From Enhygromyxa salina (GTDB lineage Bacteria; Myxococcota_A; Polyangia; Nannocystales; Nannocystaceae): a DNA stretch of 64,000 nt. The notes beneath the pieces were generated by a model, which was not told the origin of the DNA, did no database searches, and saw nothing but the letters and a program-made list of their open reading frames with translations. Of the stretch, positions 41,641 through 49,390 are shown piece by piece. The stretch lies in NCBI RefSeq assembly GCF_000737335.2, contig NZ_JMCC02000034.1, positions 19,938 to 83,937 on the forward strand. The letters are read 5' to 3'. The first letter of the stretch is position 1. Each line of letters starts with the position of its first letter. The position numbers were made by a program, and so were the translations under genes.

Positions 41641-41898
41641 ATGCGCGTGTCGCCCGAATTCCTGGTTGCTCTTCTCATGCTCTCGCCCGGGCTGCTGGCC
41701 TGCGACGACGACAAGGCCAAGAACGACGCTGGTGATCGCAAGAGCGTGATCGAAGGCGGAAAGGCCGAGTCCGAACCCGGCAAGCAGCTCGAGCGCGCCA
41801 AGCAAGAGATCGACGCGACCGAGAAGCAGATGCAAGATCGGGCCGACGAGAACTTCGAGAAGTCTGGCGGCGAAAAGGTCGAGCGCGGTCTGCCCTGA
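41641..41898 (+). CDS. Small lipoprotein, mostly charged helix
   Basis: An 85-residue protein starting ATG 41641. The leader ends SPGLLAC, a lipobox, and the mature 64 residues are very polar and almost entirely Lys, Glu, Asp and Gln in helical patterns (QLERAKQEIDATEKQMQDRA). It probably forms an extended coiled coil in the periplasm, similar in style to small structural lipoproteins. It follows the beta-barrel gene by 78 bases on the same strand. I recognise no family. Confidence 0.7.
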   Translation: MRVSPEFLVALLMLSPGLLACDDDKAKNDAGDRKSVIEGGKAESEPGKQLERAKQEIDATEKQMQDRADENFEKSGGEKVERGLP

Positions 41899-42159
41899 CT
41901 AGTGCCCGCGCACCCCCTAAGTTCGTTCCGGGTTAGGTGCGGAGCTGAGGCCCCGTCTGCTCGCCAAAGATGACGATCTCGCCAATCTGGCACCCACGGC
42001 TCGACGCCGATCCGGCACATCGCTGGCTGCGACAATGCGTTCGAGAGGCATGCGCGGACCAGCGGGGTGACCGCGCGAGTCAGACGGATCTACCGAAGCG
42101 ACGCAAGCGATGAGCGCCAACGCCGGGCTGGTTGCCTGGTTGCCGGGTTGCCTGGCTGG

Positions 42160-42837
42160 CTATTGGGCGGCGTCGATCGCCGCGAGGATCTCGTCGGGTG
42201 GCGGGCGCTCCTTGTAGGTCTCCAAGAACGCGCGCCAGGCAATCTTGCCGCTGCGATCAATCACATACACAGCGGGCCACGAGACCTCGTTGGCGGGATC
42301 GTCAATCCCAAATCCCTTGACGATCTCGCGGTTTGGATCGGACAGCACCGGGAAGCCAAGCTCGAGCTTGGCCGCCAGCTCCTGCGAGGACTCGAGCGGG
42401 TCCACGCTGATCGCGATCAGCTCCGCGCCGTGCTCGCTGAATTTGCCGAGGTTCTCTTGCAGCTCCCCGAGCTGCTTGCGGCAGTAGGGTCACCAGTGAC
42501 CGCGGTAGAACACCAGCGCGGTAACGGTCTCACCGCGGCTCCAGTCACCGCGGGTCGACGCGACGTTCTGCAGCGCAGGGGCCATGCTGCCAACCGTCAG
42601 CGCTGTAGTCGAGATGGCCTCGGGGGGTGAGTCCCGTCGCGCCTCCGGAGGCATGGACACCTTCTTCTTCTCGGGAGCTGGCGCGGGTGCTGCCTCGGCG
42701 CTTGCCGAGCTGGGTGCTGACTCGGCGCTTGCCGAGTTGTCGGCCGCCGGGGCCGGTTGGTCCTTGCTGGATTTGCATCCCGTGGCACCGGCCACGACTA
42801 CGGCGCAAATGAGCAAACGTGCGCTCGTTGTGAACAT
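42160..42837 (-). CDS. Peroxiredoxin-like (AhpC/TSA) lipoprotein, candidate selenoprotein with in-frame TGA at codon 116
   Basis: One 225-codon frame interrupted only by TGA at 42,492-42,490. The N-terminus is a lipoprotein signal (VVVAGATGC) with an Ala/Ser/Pro/Glu linker; codons 85-225 are a thioredoxin-fold peroxiredoxin-like domain, with VTALVFYRGHW before the TGA and PYCRKQLGELQENL after it. Homologues have WCPYC, so the TGA replaces exactly the first (peroxidatic) Cys, giving UxxC if read as Sec. The later part (SVDPLESSQELAAKL, GFPVLSDPN, VIDRSGKIAWR) is intact and shows no other decay. A hairpin that fits the bacterial SECIS pattern starts 15 bases after the TGA. The alternative is a single nonsense mutation. 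Expected role: peroxide or thiol chemistry at the envelope. Confidence 0.75.
42459..42475 (-). promoter_or_regulatory. Candidate bacterial SECIS hairpin
   Basis: On the mRNA strand GCAGCU and AGCUGC pair around the loop CGGGG. The UGA (42,492-42,490) is followed by 20 bases before the loop begins, within the 16-37 base window published for bacterial SECIS elements, and a G is among the first two loop bases, as that model requires. The stem is inside codons for QLGEL, so it does not disturb the protein. Confidence 0.6.
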
Positions 42838-42956
42838 GGGTCTGGATAGAGCAGCGCCAATCGCGATGCAAGCCGATGATCACGTGAGTGGCGCCAGCGC
42901 GAATGCGTCTGAGTGTAACATTGGCAGCGTGGGCACGTTGCCCACGCTGGTCCTCG

Positions 42957-44345
42957 CTACCAATTAATCGTGACCGCGCCCTGCCCTGCCTGCGCGCCGG
43001 CCATGTTGGCCTGGTTGTCGCCCGCGTTGTACGAGCCGCCGCCACCACCGCCCGCGCGACAGCTCGAGCCTTCGCCCGCGCCACCGCCCGAGTACCCGCC
43101 ACCGCCACCGCAGCCGCACACGGCTCCGCCACCGCCGCCAAATCCGCCCTGGCCGCCGGGGCCAAACGACTGGCCGCCGGCACCACCCGCGAAGGTGGGC
43201 GGTCCGTCGCCGCCGGTCGCGGGGCTGTTGAAGGTCGAGTCCATGCCATCGCTCTTCCAACCAGCCCCGCCAGCGCCGACCCCCGAGGGCGCGCTGCCAG
43301 ACCCACCGTTGCCGTTCTGGCCACCCACGGCGCTCTGGTTGCCGTTGCCGTTGGTGCCGTTGATCCCCACGACGCCGTCAAGACCCTCACGACACGCGTT
43401 GCCCCAGTTGGTGTTGCCACCGCCACCGCCACCTGCGGCGATCATCGGCTCCGCGTCATCGTCGACGCGCCAGACAAACGAACCACCACCGCCGCCGCCC
43501 GAAGCCTGGCCGCCGCCGCAGCTGTTGGTGTCACCGCGCTCGCCCACGACGACGCCCAAGGTCTCACCGGGGGTCACCATGAAGTCGCCGCTCATCATTG
43601 CGCCAAGGCCACCGTCGGTGCTGCCGCCTTGGGCACCCGCGGCCTCGATGTTGATCGAGACGACGCAAGCGGGGACCTCGAACATCTGGACCTCCCCCGT
43701 GGCGCCGAATGCCATCATGCCGGGATTGACGGGCATCGGTTCGTTGGCGCAGCCCATGACCATGTCGCAGCTGTCGGCCGTGCACTCATTGCCATCGTCA
43801 CAGCTGGCAGAGACGTCGTTGTTGACGCAAAACGAGTTCTCGCACAGATCTTCGGTGCACGCATTGTCATCGGCACAGTCCGCGTCGACGACGCAATCGC
43901 CCGCGGCGCACATGTTGTTGCATCGGTCATCGTCGACGTCGTTTCCGTCGTCGCACATCTCGACGCCCGCGTGCACGATGCCATCGCCACAGACCGCGAG
44001 GGTGCAAGCGTTGGTGCACTCGTCTGAATCCGTGGGGTTGCCGTCGTCGCACTCCTCGTCGCCTTCGACGATCCCATCACCGCACGTCGTGCCTGGGTCG
44101 CCGTCGCCGTCGCCGTCTCCGTCGCCGTCTCCGTCTCCGTCGCCGTCTCCCGGGTCACCGTCGCCGTCTCCATCTCCGTCTCCATCTCCGTCTCCATCGC
44201 GGTCGCCGTCGCCGTCGCCAGTCTCTGACAGATTGAAGGTGGTCGTCTCGGTCGAACCGTCATCGGTGCAACCGATCAGAATGACCAGCGAGGCCAGAGA
44301 CGCGGCCAGAGACGAGGCGAGTCGGTGCTTGAACGTAGAATTCAC
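42957..44345 (-). CDS. Lipoprotein with (GD)n spacer, DUF4215 repeats and an ALK/LTK-like glycine-rich domain
   Basis: A 462-residue lipoprotein starting at GTG 44345, with lipobox LIGC (about residue 26). A (Gly-Asp)n spacer of about 45 residues is followed by two DUF4215 Cys repeats (CGDGIVEGDEECDDGN; CGDGIVHAGVEMCDDGN) and another Cys-rich section. The last 250 residues are extraordinarily Gly-rich and include GDFMVTPGETLGVVVGERG, SFVWRVDDDAEPMIAAGGGG and GGYSGGGAGEGSSC. This matches the glycine-rich receptor region of animal ALK/LTK, which is known in bacterial surface proteins too. The function here is unknown; adhesion or matrix assembly is a reasonable guess. Its stop is 119 bases from the peroxiredoxin-like start. 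Confidence 0.8.
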   Translation of the reverse strand: MNSTFKHRLASSLAASLASLVILIGCTDDGSTETTTFNLSETGDGDGDRDGDGDGDGDGDGDGDPGDGDGDGDGDGDGDGDGDPGTTCGDGIVEGDEECDDGNPTDSDECTNACTLAVCGDGIVHAGVEMCDDGNDVDDDRCNNMCAAGDCVVDADCADDNACTEDLCENSFCVNNDVSASCDDGNECTADSCDMVMGCANEPMPVNPGMMAFGATGEVQMFEVPACVVSINIEAAGAQGGSTDGGLGAMMSGDFMVTPGETLGVVVGERGDTNSCGGGQASGGGGGGSFVWRVDDDAEPMIAAGGGGGGNTNWGNACREGLDGVVGINGTNGNGNQSAVGGQNGNGGSGSAPSGVGAGGAGWKSDGMDSTFNSPATGGDGPPTFAGGAGGQSFGPGGQGGFGGGGGAVCGCGGGGGYSGGGAGEGSSCRAGGGGGGSYNAGDNQANMAGAQAGQGAVTINW

Positions 44346-44485
44346 CCGCCGAGCCTGCCAAGCCCCCCCGGCCGCGCAACAGCGCCAGACGCCCCAACAT
44401 GTGGACCGATGACAAGATCACTCGCGTTTCCACGCGGTCCGCCCGCAGGGTCGGGGCTCAACTCGCTCTGCGATGTGCCCGTCGC

Positions 44486-46030
44486 TCACATGCAGTCGTC
44501 CGCACCCGGCGTGGTCGGGTCGCCGCGCAGCTGCGCGTCGAAGTCGTCGCTGACCGCGGGGCTCAACGCGGCCGTACCGGCGACCGAGCAATCGACCAGG
44601 TGCAGGTCGCCCGCGTCGCCGTCGACGAACCAGCTACCCTCGGCGTCCGTCACGTTGTCGGACAGATCCGCGGTCGCCCCATCACGCGCCCGAATCATCC
44701 GGTTGGTCAGGTTGCCGTGCATGGTCAGGTTGGAGGTGACACCCCAGCGATACTCGATCCCGCTGGCGTAGCTGTTGGGGTGGCTCATGTACACGCTGTT
44801 GTGGGCGACGACGGTGTCGATCCCGCGCTCGATGCTGATCCCAACGTCGTGCTGGCCGCTGCCCGCGTGCTCCGAGAACACCATGTTGTTGATCACCTGC
44901 GAGCCATGGACCTCGGCGTTGAACCCGATTGAGATCCCGCGGGCACAATTGACAATGCGGTTGCGGGCGATGACGTGGCCCGTGCCCGCGACGCTGTCCC
45001 ACATGTGGATGGCGTGCTCGGCGAGCCCGCCGTTGTAGGTCATGTTGTCGCGGAATTCGGGGTGCTGGCCGTGCGCGGGGCGCTGGACGCCCTCGGCGTC
45101 ACAATAGATGCCCTCGAAGTAGCTGTCGCGGACCACCCAATTGGTCGAATCATGGGTATCGATGCCGCCCGTGTAGCACTTGGTCTGGCCGTTCTGCGAG
45201 CCGTAGCCCCACACGTTGTCGCGCCCTTGTGGCGTCATGACAAAGCTCGAGCACGAGACCTCGACGTTGTCGATTGATCCGTTGCCCGTGCTGGCTTTGA
45301 TGAACTGCTGACCACCATCGATCAAGTGCACGTTGTGAATGATGACATCATCGCCGTTGGTCCACAGATGGATCAGGTGAAAGATCGAGCGCTGCACTGT
45401 GATGTCGGCGATCACCACTCCGGGTGCATCAATCGTGAGCAGCGCGCTCTGGCCCCCGTGGCTGCCGTAGGCCGAGTCGAGGACGACCGCCGAGGGATCA
45501 CCGCTGACCGAGCGCAACGTGATGTTCGGGGTTGTCACGTAGACGCCCGTGTACTGCCCCTCCCCTGCGACCGGGAATGTGTAGGTCCCGTCCTCGAGCA
45601 AGATCGTGTCGCCTTCGCTCGCGCCGGACACGACCTGGCGCAGCGTGGTCGACATGTTGCCGACCATCACCATGCCCGGCGCGCCCGGGGACACGACGAT
45701 CTCGGCCCCGTTTCGCGGCGGGAGCTGGGTGTCTTCGCAGACGTCGGGTCCGTCGCCGTCGCCGTCTCCCGTGTCGCCGTCACCATCTCCTGGGTCGCCG
45801 TCGCCATCGCCGTCGCCGTCTCCAGACGTGTCGCCCATCGTCTCGTCTGTGCTGGTGTCTGCGCTGTCCGTCGTGGGACCCGAGCTGGTTGGCCCAGCGT
45901 CAGCGCTGGTTTCGGAGGTCGCGTCCGACCCGGTGTCATCAGCTCCGGCGCAGGCCAGACACGCGGCCATGCAGATCGGCAAGATCAGGGTGGTACGACG
46001 GGGCCTGTGGGGCAGCGGCGAGTTAGCCAT
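44486..46030 (-). CDS. Right-handed beta-helix (pectate-lyase-like) lipoprotein
   Basis: A 514-residue lipoprotein: leader with lipobox ACLAC (about residue 27; ATG 46030), a Thr/Ser/Asp-rich region with a (Gly-Asp)n spacer (residues about 70-95), then a parallel beta-helix of about 380 residues. The regular turns are visible as repeats of hydrophobic strands with Asn and Asp turns: NITLRSVSGDPSAVVLDS, GVVIADITVQRSIFHLIHLW, DVIIHNVHLIDGGQQ, GHVIARNRIVNCARGISIG, DTVVAHNSVYMSHPNS. Such helices are polysaccharide lyases, hydrolases or adhesins. A catalytic Arg/Asp cluster is not obvious, so a binding role is equally likely. The pseudopilin gene is 88 bases upstream on the same strand. Confidence 0.85.
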   Translation of the reverse strand: MANSPLPHRPRRTTLILPICMAACLACAGADDTGSDATSETSADAGPTSSGPTTDSADTSTDETMGDTSGDGDGDGDGDPGDGDGDTGDGDGDGPDVCEDTQLPPRNGAEIVVSPGAPGMVMVGNMSTTLRQVVSGASEGDTILLEDGTYTFPVAGEGQYTGVYVTTPNITLRSVSGDPSAVVLDSAYGSHGGQSALLTIDAPGVVIADITVQRSIFHLIHLWTNGDDVIIHNVHLIDGGQQFIKASTGNGSIDNVEVSCSSFVMTPQGRDNVWGYGSQNGQTKCYTGGIDTHDSTNWVVRDSYFEGIYCDAEGVQRPAHGQHPEFRDNMTYNGGLAEHAIHMWDSVAGTGHVIARNRIVNCARGISIGFNAEVHGSQVINNMVFSEHAGSGQHDVGISIERGIDTVVAHNSVYMSHPNSYASGIEYRWGVTSNLTMHGNLTNRMIRARDGATADLSDNVTDAEGSWFVDGDAGDLHLVDCSVAGTAALSPAVSDDFDAQLRGDPTTPGADDCM

Positions 46031-46118
46031 CTGCGGACACTACCCGTGAACTTGCTGCGGGGACAGTGCTTCAGCCCAAGTCACGGGTGTTCAGTGCCCG
46101 CTCGTGAGTGGATCGCCG

Positions 46119-46556
46119 TCATCCGTCCTCGGGCAGCTCACCGAGGTCCTCGTCCCAAGAGTTGACGTCGTCGGGCGTCGCCAACTCTTGGTCGTTGCCG
46201 GGTGACGAGATGTCGATCTCGCCGTGCTTGCCCGGGCAGGTGAACACATACTCGGACCCCCACGGGTCCTTGAAGATCTTCTTGATGATCCCGGCGTCGA
46301 CGAGGTCCTGCGAGGTCTTGGGGCACGCGCTGCGCTGCAGCCGATACATCGCGATGCTCTCGTCCAAAGCTGCGATGTCCTTGGCGGCCGTCTTGTACTT
46401 TGCCCGGGTCAGCGCGTTGAAGGAGACGACCGCGACGCCGCCCATGATCAAACCAATGATCGCAAGCACGACGAGGATCTCGATCAAGGTCATGCCCCGG
46501 GTGCCCCGGGCTGCGATCGCGAGCGAGGGATGATGCGTGGATTGTGGCGTTGGCAT
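46119..46556 (-). CDS. gspG: Type II secretion pseudopilin, GspG-like
   Basis: A 145-residue prepilin-like protein. After a 21-residue basic leader, the prepilin peptidase site is RGTRG before MTLIEILVVLAIIGLIMGG, with Glu at position +5, as in type IV-like pilins. The mature part has the GspG pattern: YKTAAKDIAALDESIAMYRL, VDAGIIKKIFKDPWGSEYVF and the C-terminal SSPGNDQE ending in a calcium-site-like acidic region (NSWDEDLGE). GspG is the major pseudopilin that forms the piston of the type II secretion system in the inner membrane. No other gsp gene is adjacent. The upstream gap has a 31-bp tandem repeat. Confidence 0.88.
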   Translation of the reverse strand: MPTPQSTHHPSLAIAARGTRGMTLIEILVVLAIIGLIMGGVAVVSFNALTRAKYKTAAKDIAALDESIAMYRLQRSACPKTSQDLVDAGIIKKIFKDPWGSEYVFTCPGKHGEIDISSPGNDQELATPDDVNSWDEDLGELPEDG

Positions 46557-46631
46557 TGGCGGCCGCGTCAATGCAAATGAAGGGCCGAGCCGTGAGGGCC
46601 CCAGCGGCCAACCACGGGCCCCGTCGCGCGA

Positions 46632-46701
46632 CTTCGATCGTCGGCCTGGCAATTTCGGGCGGCTTCGATCGTCGGCCTGGCAACTTCGGGCGGCTTCGAT
46701 C
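46632..46701. repeat. Two 31-bp direct repeats in a divergent promoter region
   Basis: The units at 46,632-46,662 and 46,663-46,693 differ by one base; eight bases of a third follow. Each begins CTTCGATCGTCGGCCTGGCA. They lie 76 bases upstream of the gspG start, between it and the divergent small lipoprotein gene, so they may be paired regulatory sites. Confidence 0.8.
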
Positions 46702-46771
46702 CACCGCTCGACGAGGCGATCTGGATCGCCACCAAGCCCAAGTCGCGATCTACGGGTACAATCGGCCCGCC

Positions 46772-47044
46772 GTGAAGTCCCGAACACCATGGCTGCTCGC
46801 CCTGACCGGCGCGCTAGCTTGCGCGCCGCGGGCCAGCGTCGAGCAGTGCGAGCAGATGGTCGAACACCTGATCGAGCTGTCCCGCAGCGCGCACGTCGGT
46901 CGCGCGGCCGAGATCGCCGGCACAGCCGCCGAAGCGCACCGCGCGAGCTTGCGCGACCGCTGCATCGACGACGGCACCGAGCGCGAGGTCGCGTGCGTGC
47001 TCGAGGCGACCTCGCTCGACGCCATCCAACACTGCCGGCCGTGA
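46772..47044 (+). CDS. Small predicted lipoprotein
   Basis: A 90-residue protein starting at GTG 46772. The leader ends LALTGALAC (lipobox), and the mature region of about 70 residues is helical, with four Cys (EQCEQMVEHLIELSRSA, SLRDRCIDDGT, REVACVLEAT, HCRP). The spacing of Cys resembles small helical hairpins of the CHCH-like kind found in many myxobacterial lipoproteins. No ATG is better placed. It is divergent from gspG across 215 bases. Function unknown. Confidence 0.7.
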   Translation: MKSRTPWLLALTGALACAPRASVEQCEQMVEHLIELSRSAHVGRAAEIAGTAAEAHRASLRDRCIDDGTEREVACVLEATSLDAIQHCRP

Positions 47045-47182
47045 CCGGGCCTCGTCGCAATCCGGGCGCAGCGCGATCCTTCGAGCGGTCTGGGTCGCGG
47101 TCTGGGGCCGCCCGCCAGACCGACCGATACGTGTCGACGCCACAACACCTGGGCATGGCATCCGGGCGCAGGTCGTCCTATC

Positions 47183-48691
47183 GTGAAGTCCGTGCGCGCT
47201 CGTGCCTGCTGGTTGCTGATCGCTACGGGTTGCGTCGCCCCCGCCCAGGGACGGGCTCCTGGCGCCGAGTCGACCTCGTTCGAGACGGGCGACGACACCA
47301 CGGACGCCACGACCGACGCGCTGCCCGACTTGCCAGACGCCGAGACCGGCGATGGCGATGGCGATGGTGACGGCGACCCGGGCGATGGCGATGGCGATGG
47401 CGACGGCGACCCAGGCGACGGCGACCCCTACGGCCCGCCGCTCTACCCCGACGACCGCGTGCACTCTCCGATCAACGCGTTCGTGCGCGACAACCTCGCG
47501 TCGATCCGCAGCCTCGCCCCCGCCGCCCCCGCCGACGTGTTCATGAAGGTCGGGGCATCGAGCACGGTCAGCCCGAGCACGCTGTATTGCTTCGCCGACG
47601 GCGTCGTCGATCTCGACATCCACGAAGACGCGCTCGGCTCGACCCTGGATTTTTTCTTGCTCGGAGAAGCCGGCAACACGACCCCCTTCGATCGTGACAC
47701 GCTCGCGGCGATGTCGGGCAAGGGCGCGGGCTGGGCGATCGAGGGCATGCCCGCGCCGATCGAGCAAGAGCGCGCCGCGATCCACCCCAAAGGCCCCAGC
47801 CTCGCGTTGGTCCACTACGGCACCAACGACATGCAGCTTGGCATCACCTACGCCTCGGCGATGCCAGGCTACTTCGCCAACATGAGCGACCTGCTGGATC
47901 TGCTGATCGACGCGGGGGTCGTCCCGATCGTGTTTGGCATCTCGCGACGCCTGGACTCCGAGCCCGCGGATCTGTGGGTTCAGACCTACAACGCGGTGTC
48001 GCGCGGCCTGGCCCAGGCCCGCTCGATCCCCTTCATTGACCTGCGCCTGGCGACAGAGCCGCTGCCCAACCACGGGATCTCGGGCGACGGCCTGCACCTC
48101 GAGGGCTTCAGCGATGGCGTGTGCCTGTTCAGCCCCGAGGGCCTGACCCACGGCTACAACATGCGCAACCTGATCGCGCTGCAGGGCCTGGATCGAACCC
48201 ACCGATCGCTGCTGGCGGCGGACCCAGACCCAGACCCAGACCCAGACCCAGACATCGACGAGCCCGCGCTGTTCTTGCAGGGCCTCGGCGACATCGACTC
48301 GCCCCTCGAGATCCCCGGCCTGCCCTTCGCCGACACCAACAGCACGATCGGCGCGCCCAGCCTGATGCTCGACGTGTACGCGGGCTGCGGCGCGCTCGCC
48401 GACGAGTCTGGCCCCGAGAACATCTATCAGCTCGAGCTGGCCCAGACCACGCCGATCCGCGCGATGGTCCTGGATCGCGCCGGCGTCGACATCGACATCC
48501 ACGTGCTCGACGACACCGCGAGCGAAGCAGGCTGCATCGCCCGCGCGGATCGCCTGCTCGAGCTCACCCTCGACCCCGGCACCTACTATTTTTCACTCGA
48601 CACCTACGTGAATGGTCAGGCGATCGAGCAAAGCGGCGAGTACACCTTCGTGGTGCTCGCCTGCGAGGTTGGCGACGTCGACTGTCTGTGA
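47183..48691 (+). CDS. SGNH-like hydrolase lipoprotein with (GD)n spacer and (DP)n hinge
   Basis: A 502-residue lipoprotein starting at GTG 47183 (lipobox IATGC, about residue 17). A Thr/Asp region with a (Gly-Asp)n spacer leads to a hydrolase domain (about residues 90-340) of SGNH/GDSL type: VHYGTNDM supplies the block III Asn and ISGDGLHL the C-terminal Asp/His pair; the nucleophile block looks like KVGASSTVS rather than GDS. A hinge (ADPDPDPDPDPD) joins it to a beta-rich C-terminal domain of about 140 residues (TPIRAMVLDRAGVDIDIHVL, GTYYFSLDTYV) like pre-peptidase C-terminal domains. The enzyme probably removes ester groups from a polymer outside the cell. Confidence 0.72.
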   Translation: MKSVRARACWLLIATGCVAPAQGRAPGAESTSFETGDDTTDATTDALPDLPDAETGDGDGDGDGDPGDGDGDGDGDPGDGDPYGPPLYPDDRVHSPINAFVRDNLASIRSLAPAAPADVFMKVGASSTVSPSTLYCFADGVVDLDIHEDALGSTLDFFLLGEAGNTTPFDRDTLAAMSGKGAGWAIEGMPAPIEQERAAIHPKGPSLALVHYGTNDMQLGITYASAMPGYFANMSDLLDLLIDAGVVPIVFGISRRLDSEPADLWVQTYNAVSRGLAQARSIPFIDLRLATEPLPNHGISGDGLHLEGFSDGVCLFSPEGLTHGYNMRNLIALQGLDRTHRSLLAADPDPDPDPDPDIDEPALFLQGLGDIDSPLEIPGLPFADTNSTIGAPSLMLDVYAGCGALADESGPENIYQLELAQTTPIRAMVLDRAGVDIDIHVLDDTASEAGCIARADRLLELTLDPGTYYFSLDTYVNGQAIEQSGEYTFVVLACEVGDVDCL

Positions 48692-48697
48692 GGGCGG

Positions 48698-49009
48698 CTA
48701 GTGGCTAGTCTGGAAGGCGTGAAACCGGGCGTCCATGGCCTTGGCCAGCTCGAAGCACAGCGCCGACACCCCGCCAAGGTCGTGCGACCACAGCTCGACC
48801 TCGACGCGATTGTAGACGTTGGTCCAATTCGGATGGTGGCACAGGCGCTCGGCGTCGAACCCTGCGGCGGTCATGAACGCGATCGCGGTTGGGAAGTCGG
48901 CGAAGCAATAGCGCTTGCGCAGCCGCTCATCGAGGGTCCAGCCGTCGAGGTCTGCGAGCGCCGCAGCGCTGGCTGCTGGATCGAGTAGGTGATTTTCTGG
49001 TCGCGACAT
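48698..49009 (-). CDS. Pterin-4a-carbinolamine dehydratase
   Basis: A 103-residue protein of the PCD/DCoH (PhhB) family, which dehydrates 4a-hydroxytetrahydrobiopterin to regenerate pterin cofactor for aromatic amino acid hydroxylases. The signature is clear: AERLCHHPNWTNVYNRVEVE, continuing LWSHDLGGVS, with the catalytic His pair and the third His in WSH. The N-terminus (LDGWTLDE, LRKRYCFADF) is typical. Length matches the family. It follows the PilZ gene by 24 bases on the same strand and is probably co-transcribed, although no function links them. No phenylalanine hydroxylase is in the window. Confidence 0.93.
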   Translation of the reverse strand: MSRPENHLLDPAASAAALADLDGWTLDERLRKRYCFADFPTAIAFMTAAGFDAERLCHHPNWTNVYNRVEVELWSHDLGGVSALCFELAKAMDARFHAFQTSH

Positions 49010-49033
49010 GTCGACGTTCTTGGCGTGACGGTA

Positions 49034-49390
49034 TCAGTTGCGGCGTCGCCCCGCTCCCTGTCGCCGCGCCGCGATATAGCCGCGCACTCGCGTTCGCGTG
49101 CCCAGGTCCATCGGGTGCAGCTTCAGCCCCCAGATGTGGTTCTGGCCGTCGCCTAGGGGGTGGCTGTGAACGACCATCGCCTCGACATCTGTCCACGCCG
49201 CCTCGCTGCTGCCCAGCTTGAAGCGGACCTGGACCGGACAGGTCGGAGCTGGGGCAGCGGCCAACACCGCCAGCCCGGTTCGCGACACATCCAGGGTCTG
49301 ACACGCGACGGTGCGATCGCCTAGATCAACGACACCCACCGACCGCAACTCGACCCGAACCTCACGACGCCTATCATCCTCGTTGCTCAT
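49034..49390 (-). CDS. PilZ-domain protein
   Basis: A 118-residue single PilZ domain. The c-di-GMP-binding marks are present: RRREVRVEL near the N-terminus (RxxxR) and DVSRTGLAVL (D/NxSxxG). It should bind cyclic di-GMP and act through protein contacts, as in motility or matrix control. ATG 49390 puts the RxxxR motif at residues 8-12, as in many single-domain members; longer starts add unrelated sequence. It precedes the pterin dehydratase gene by 24 bases. An FGE relic lies upstream. Confidence 0.83.
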   Translation of the reverse strand: MSNEDDRRREVRVELRSVGVVDLGDRTVACQTLDVSRTGLAVLAAAPAPTCPVQVRFKLGSSEAAWTDVEAMVVHSHPLGDGQNHIWGLKLHPMDLGTRTRVRGYIAARRQGAGRRRN

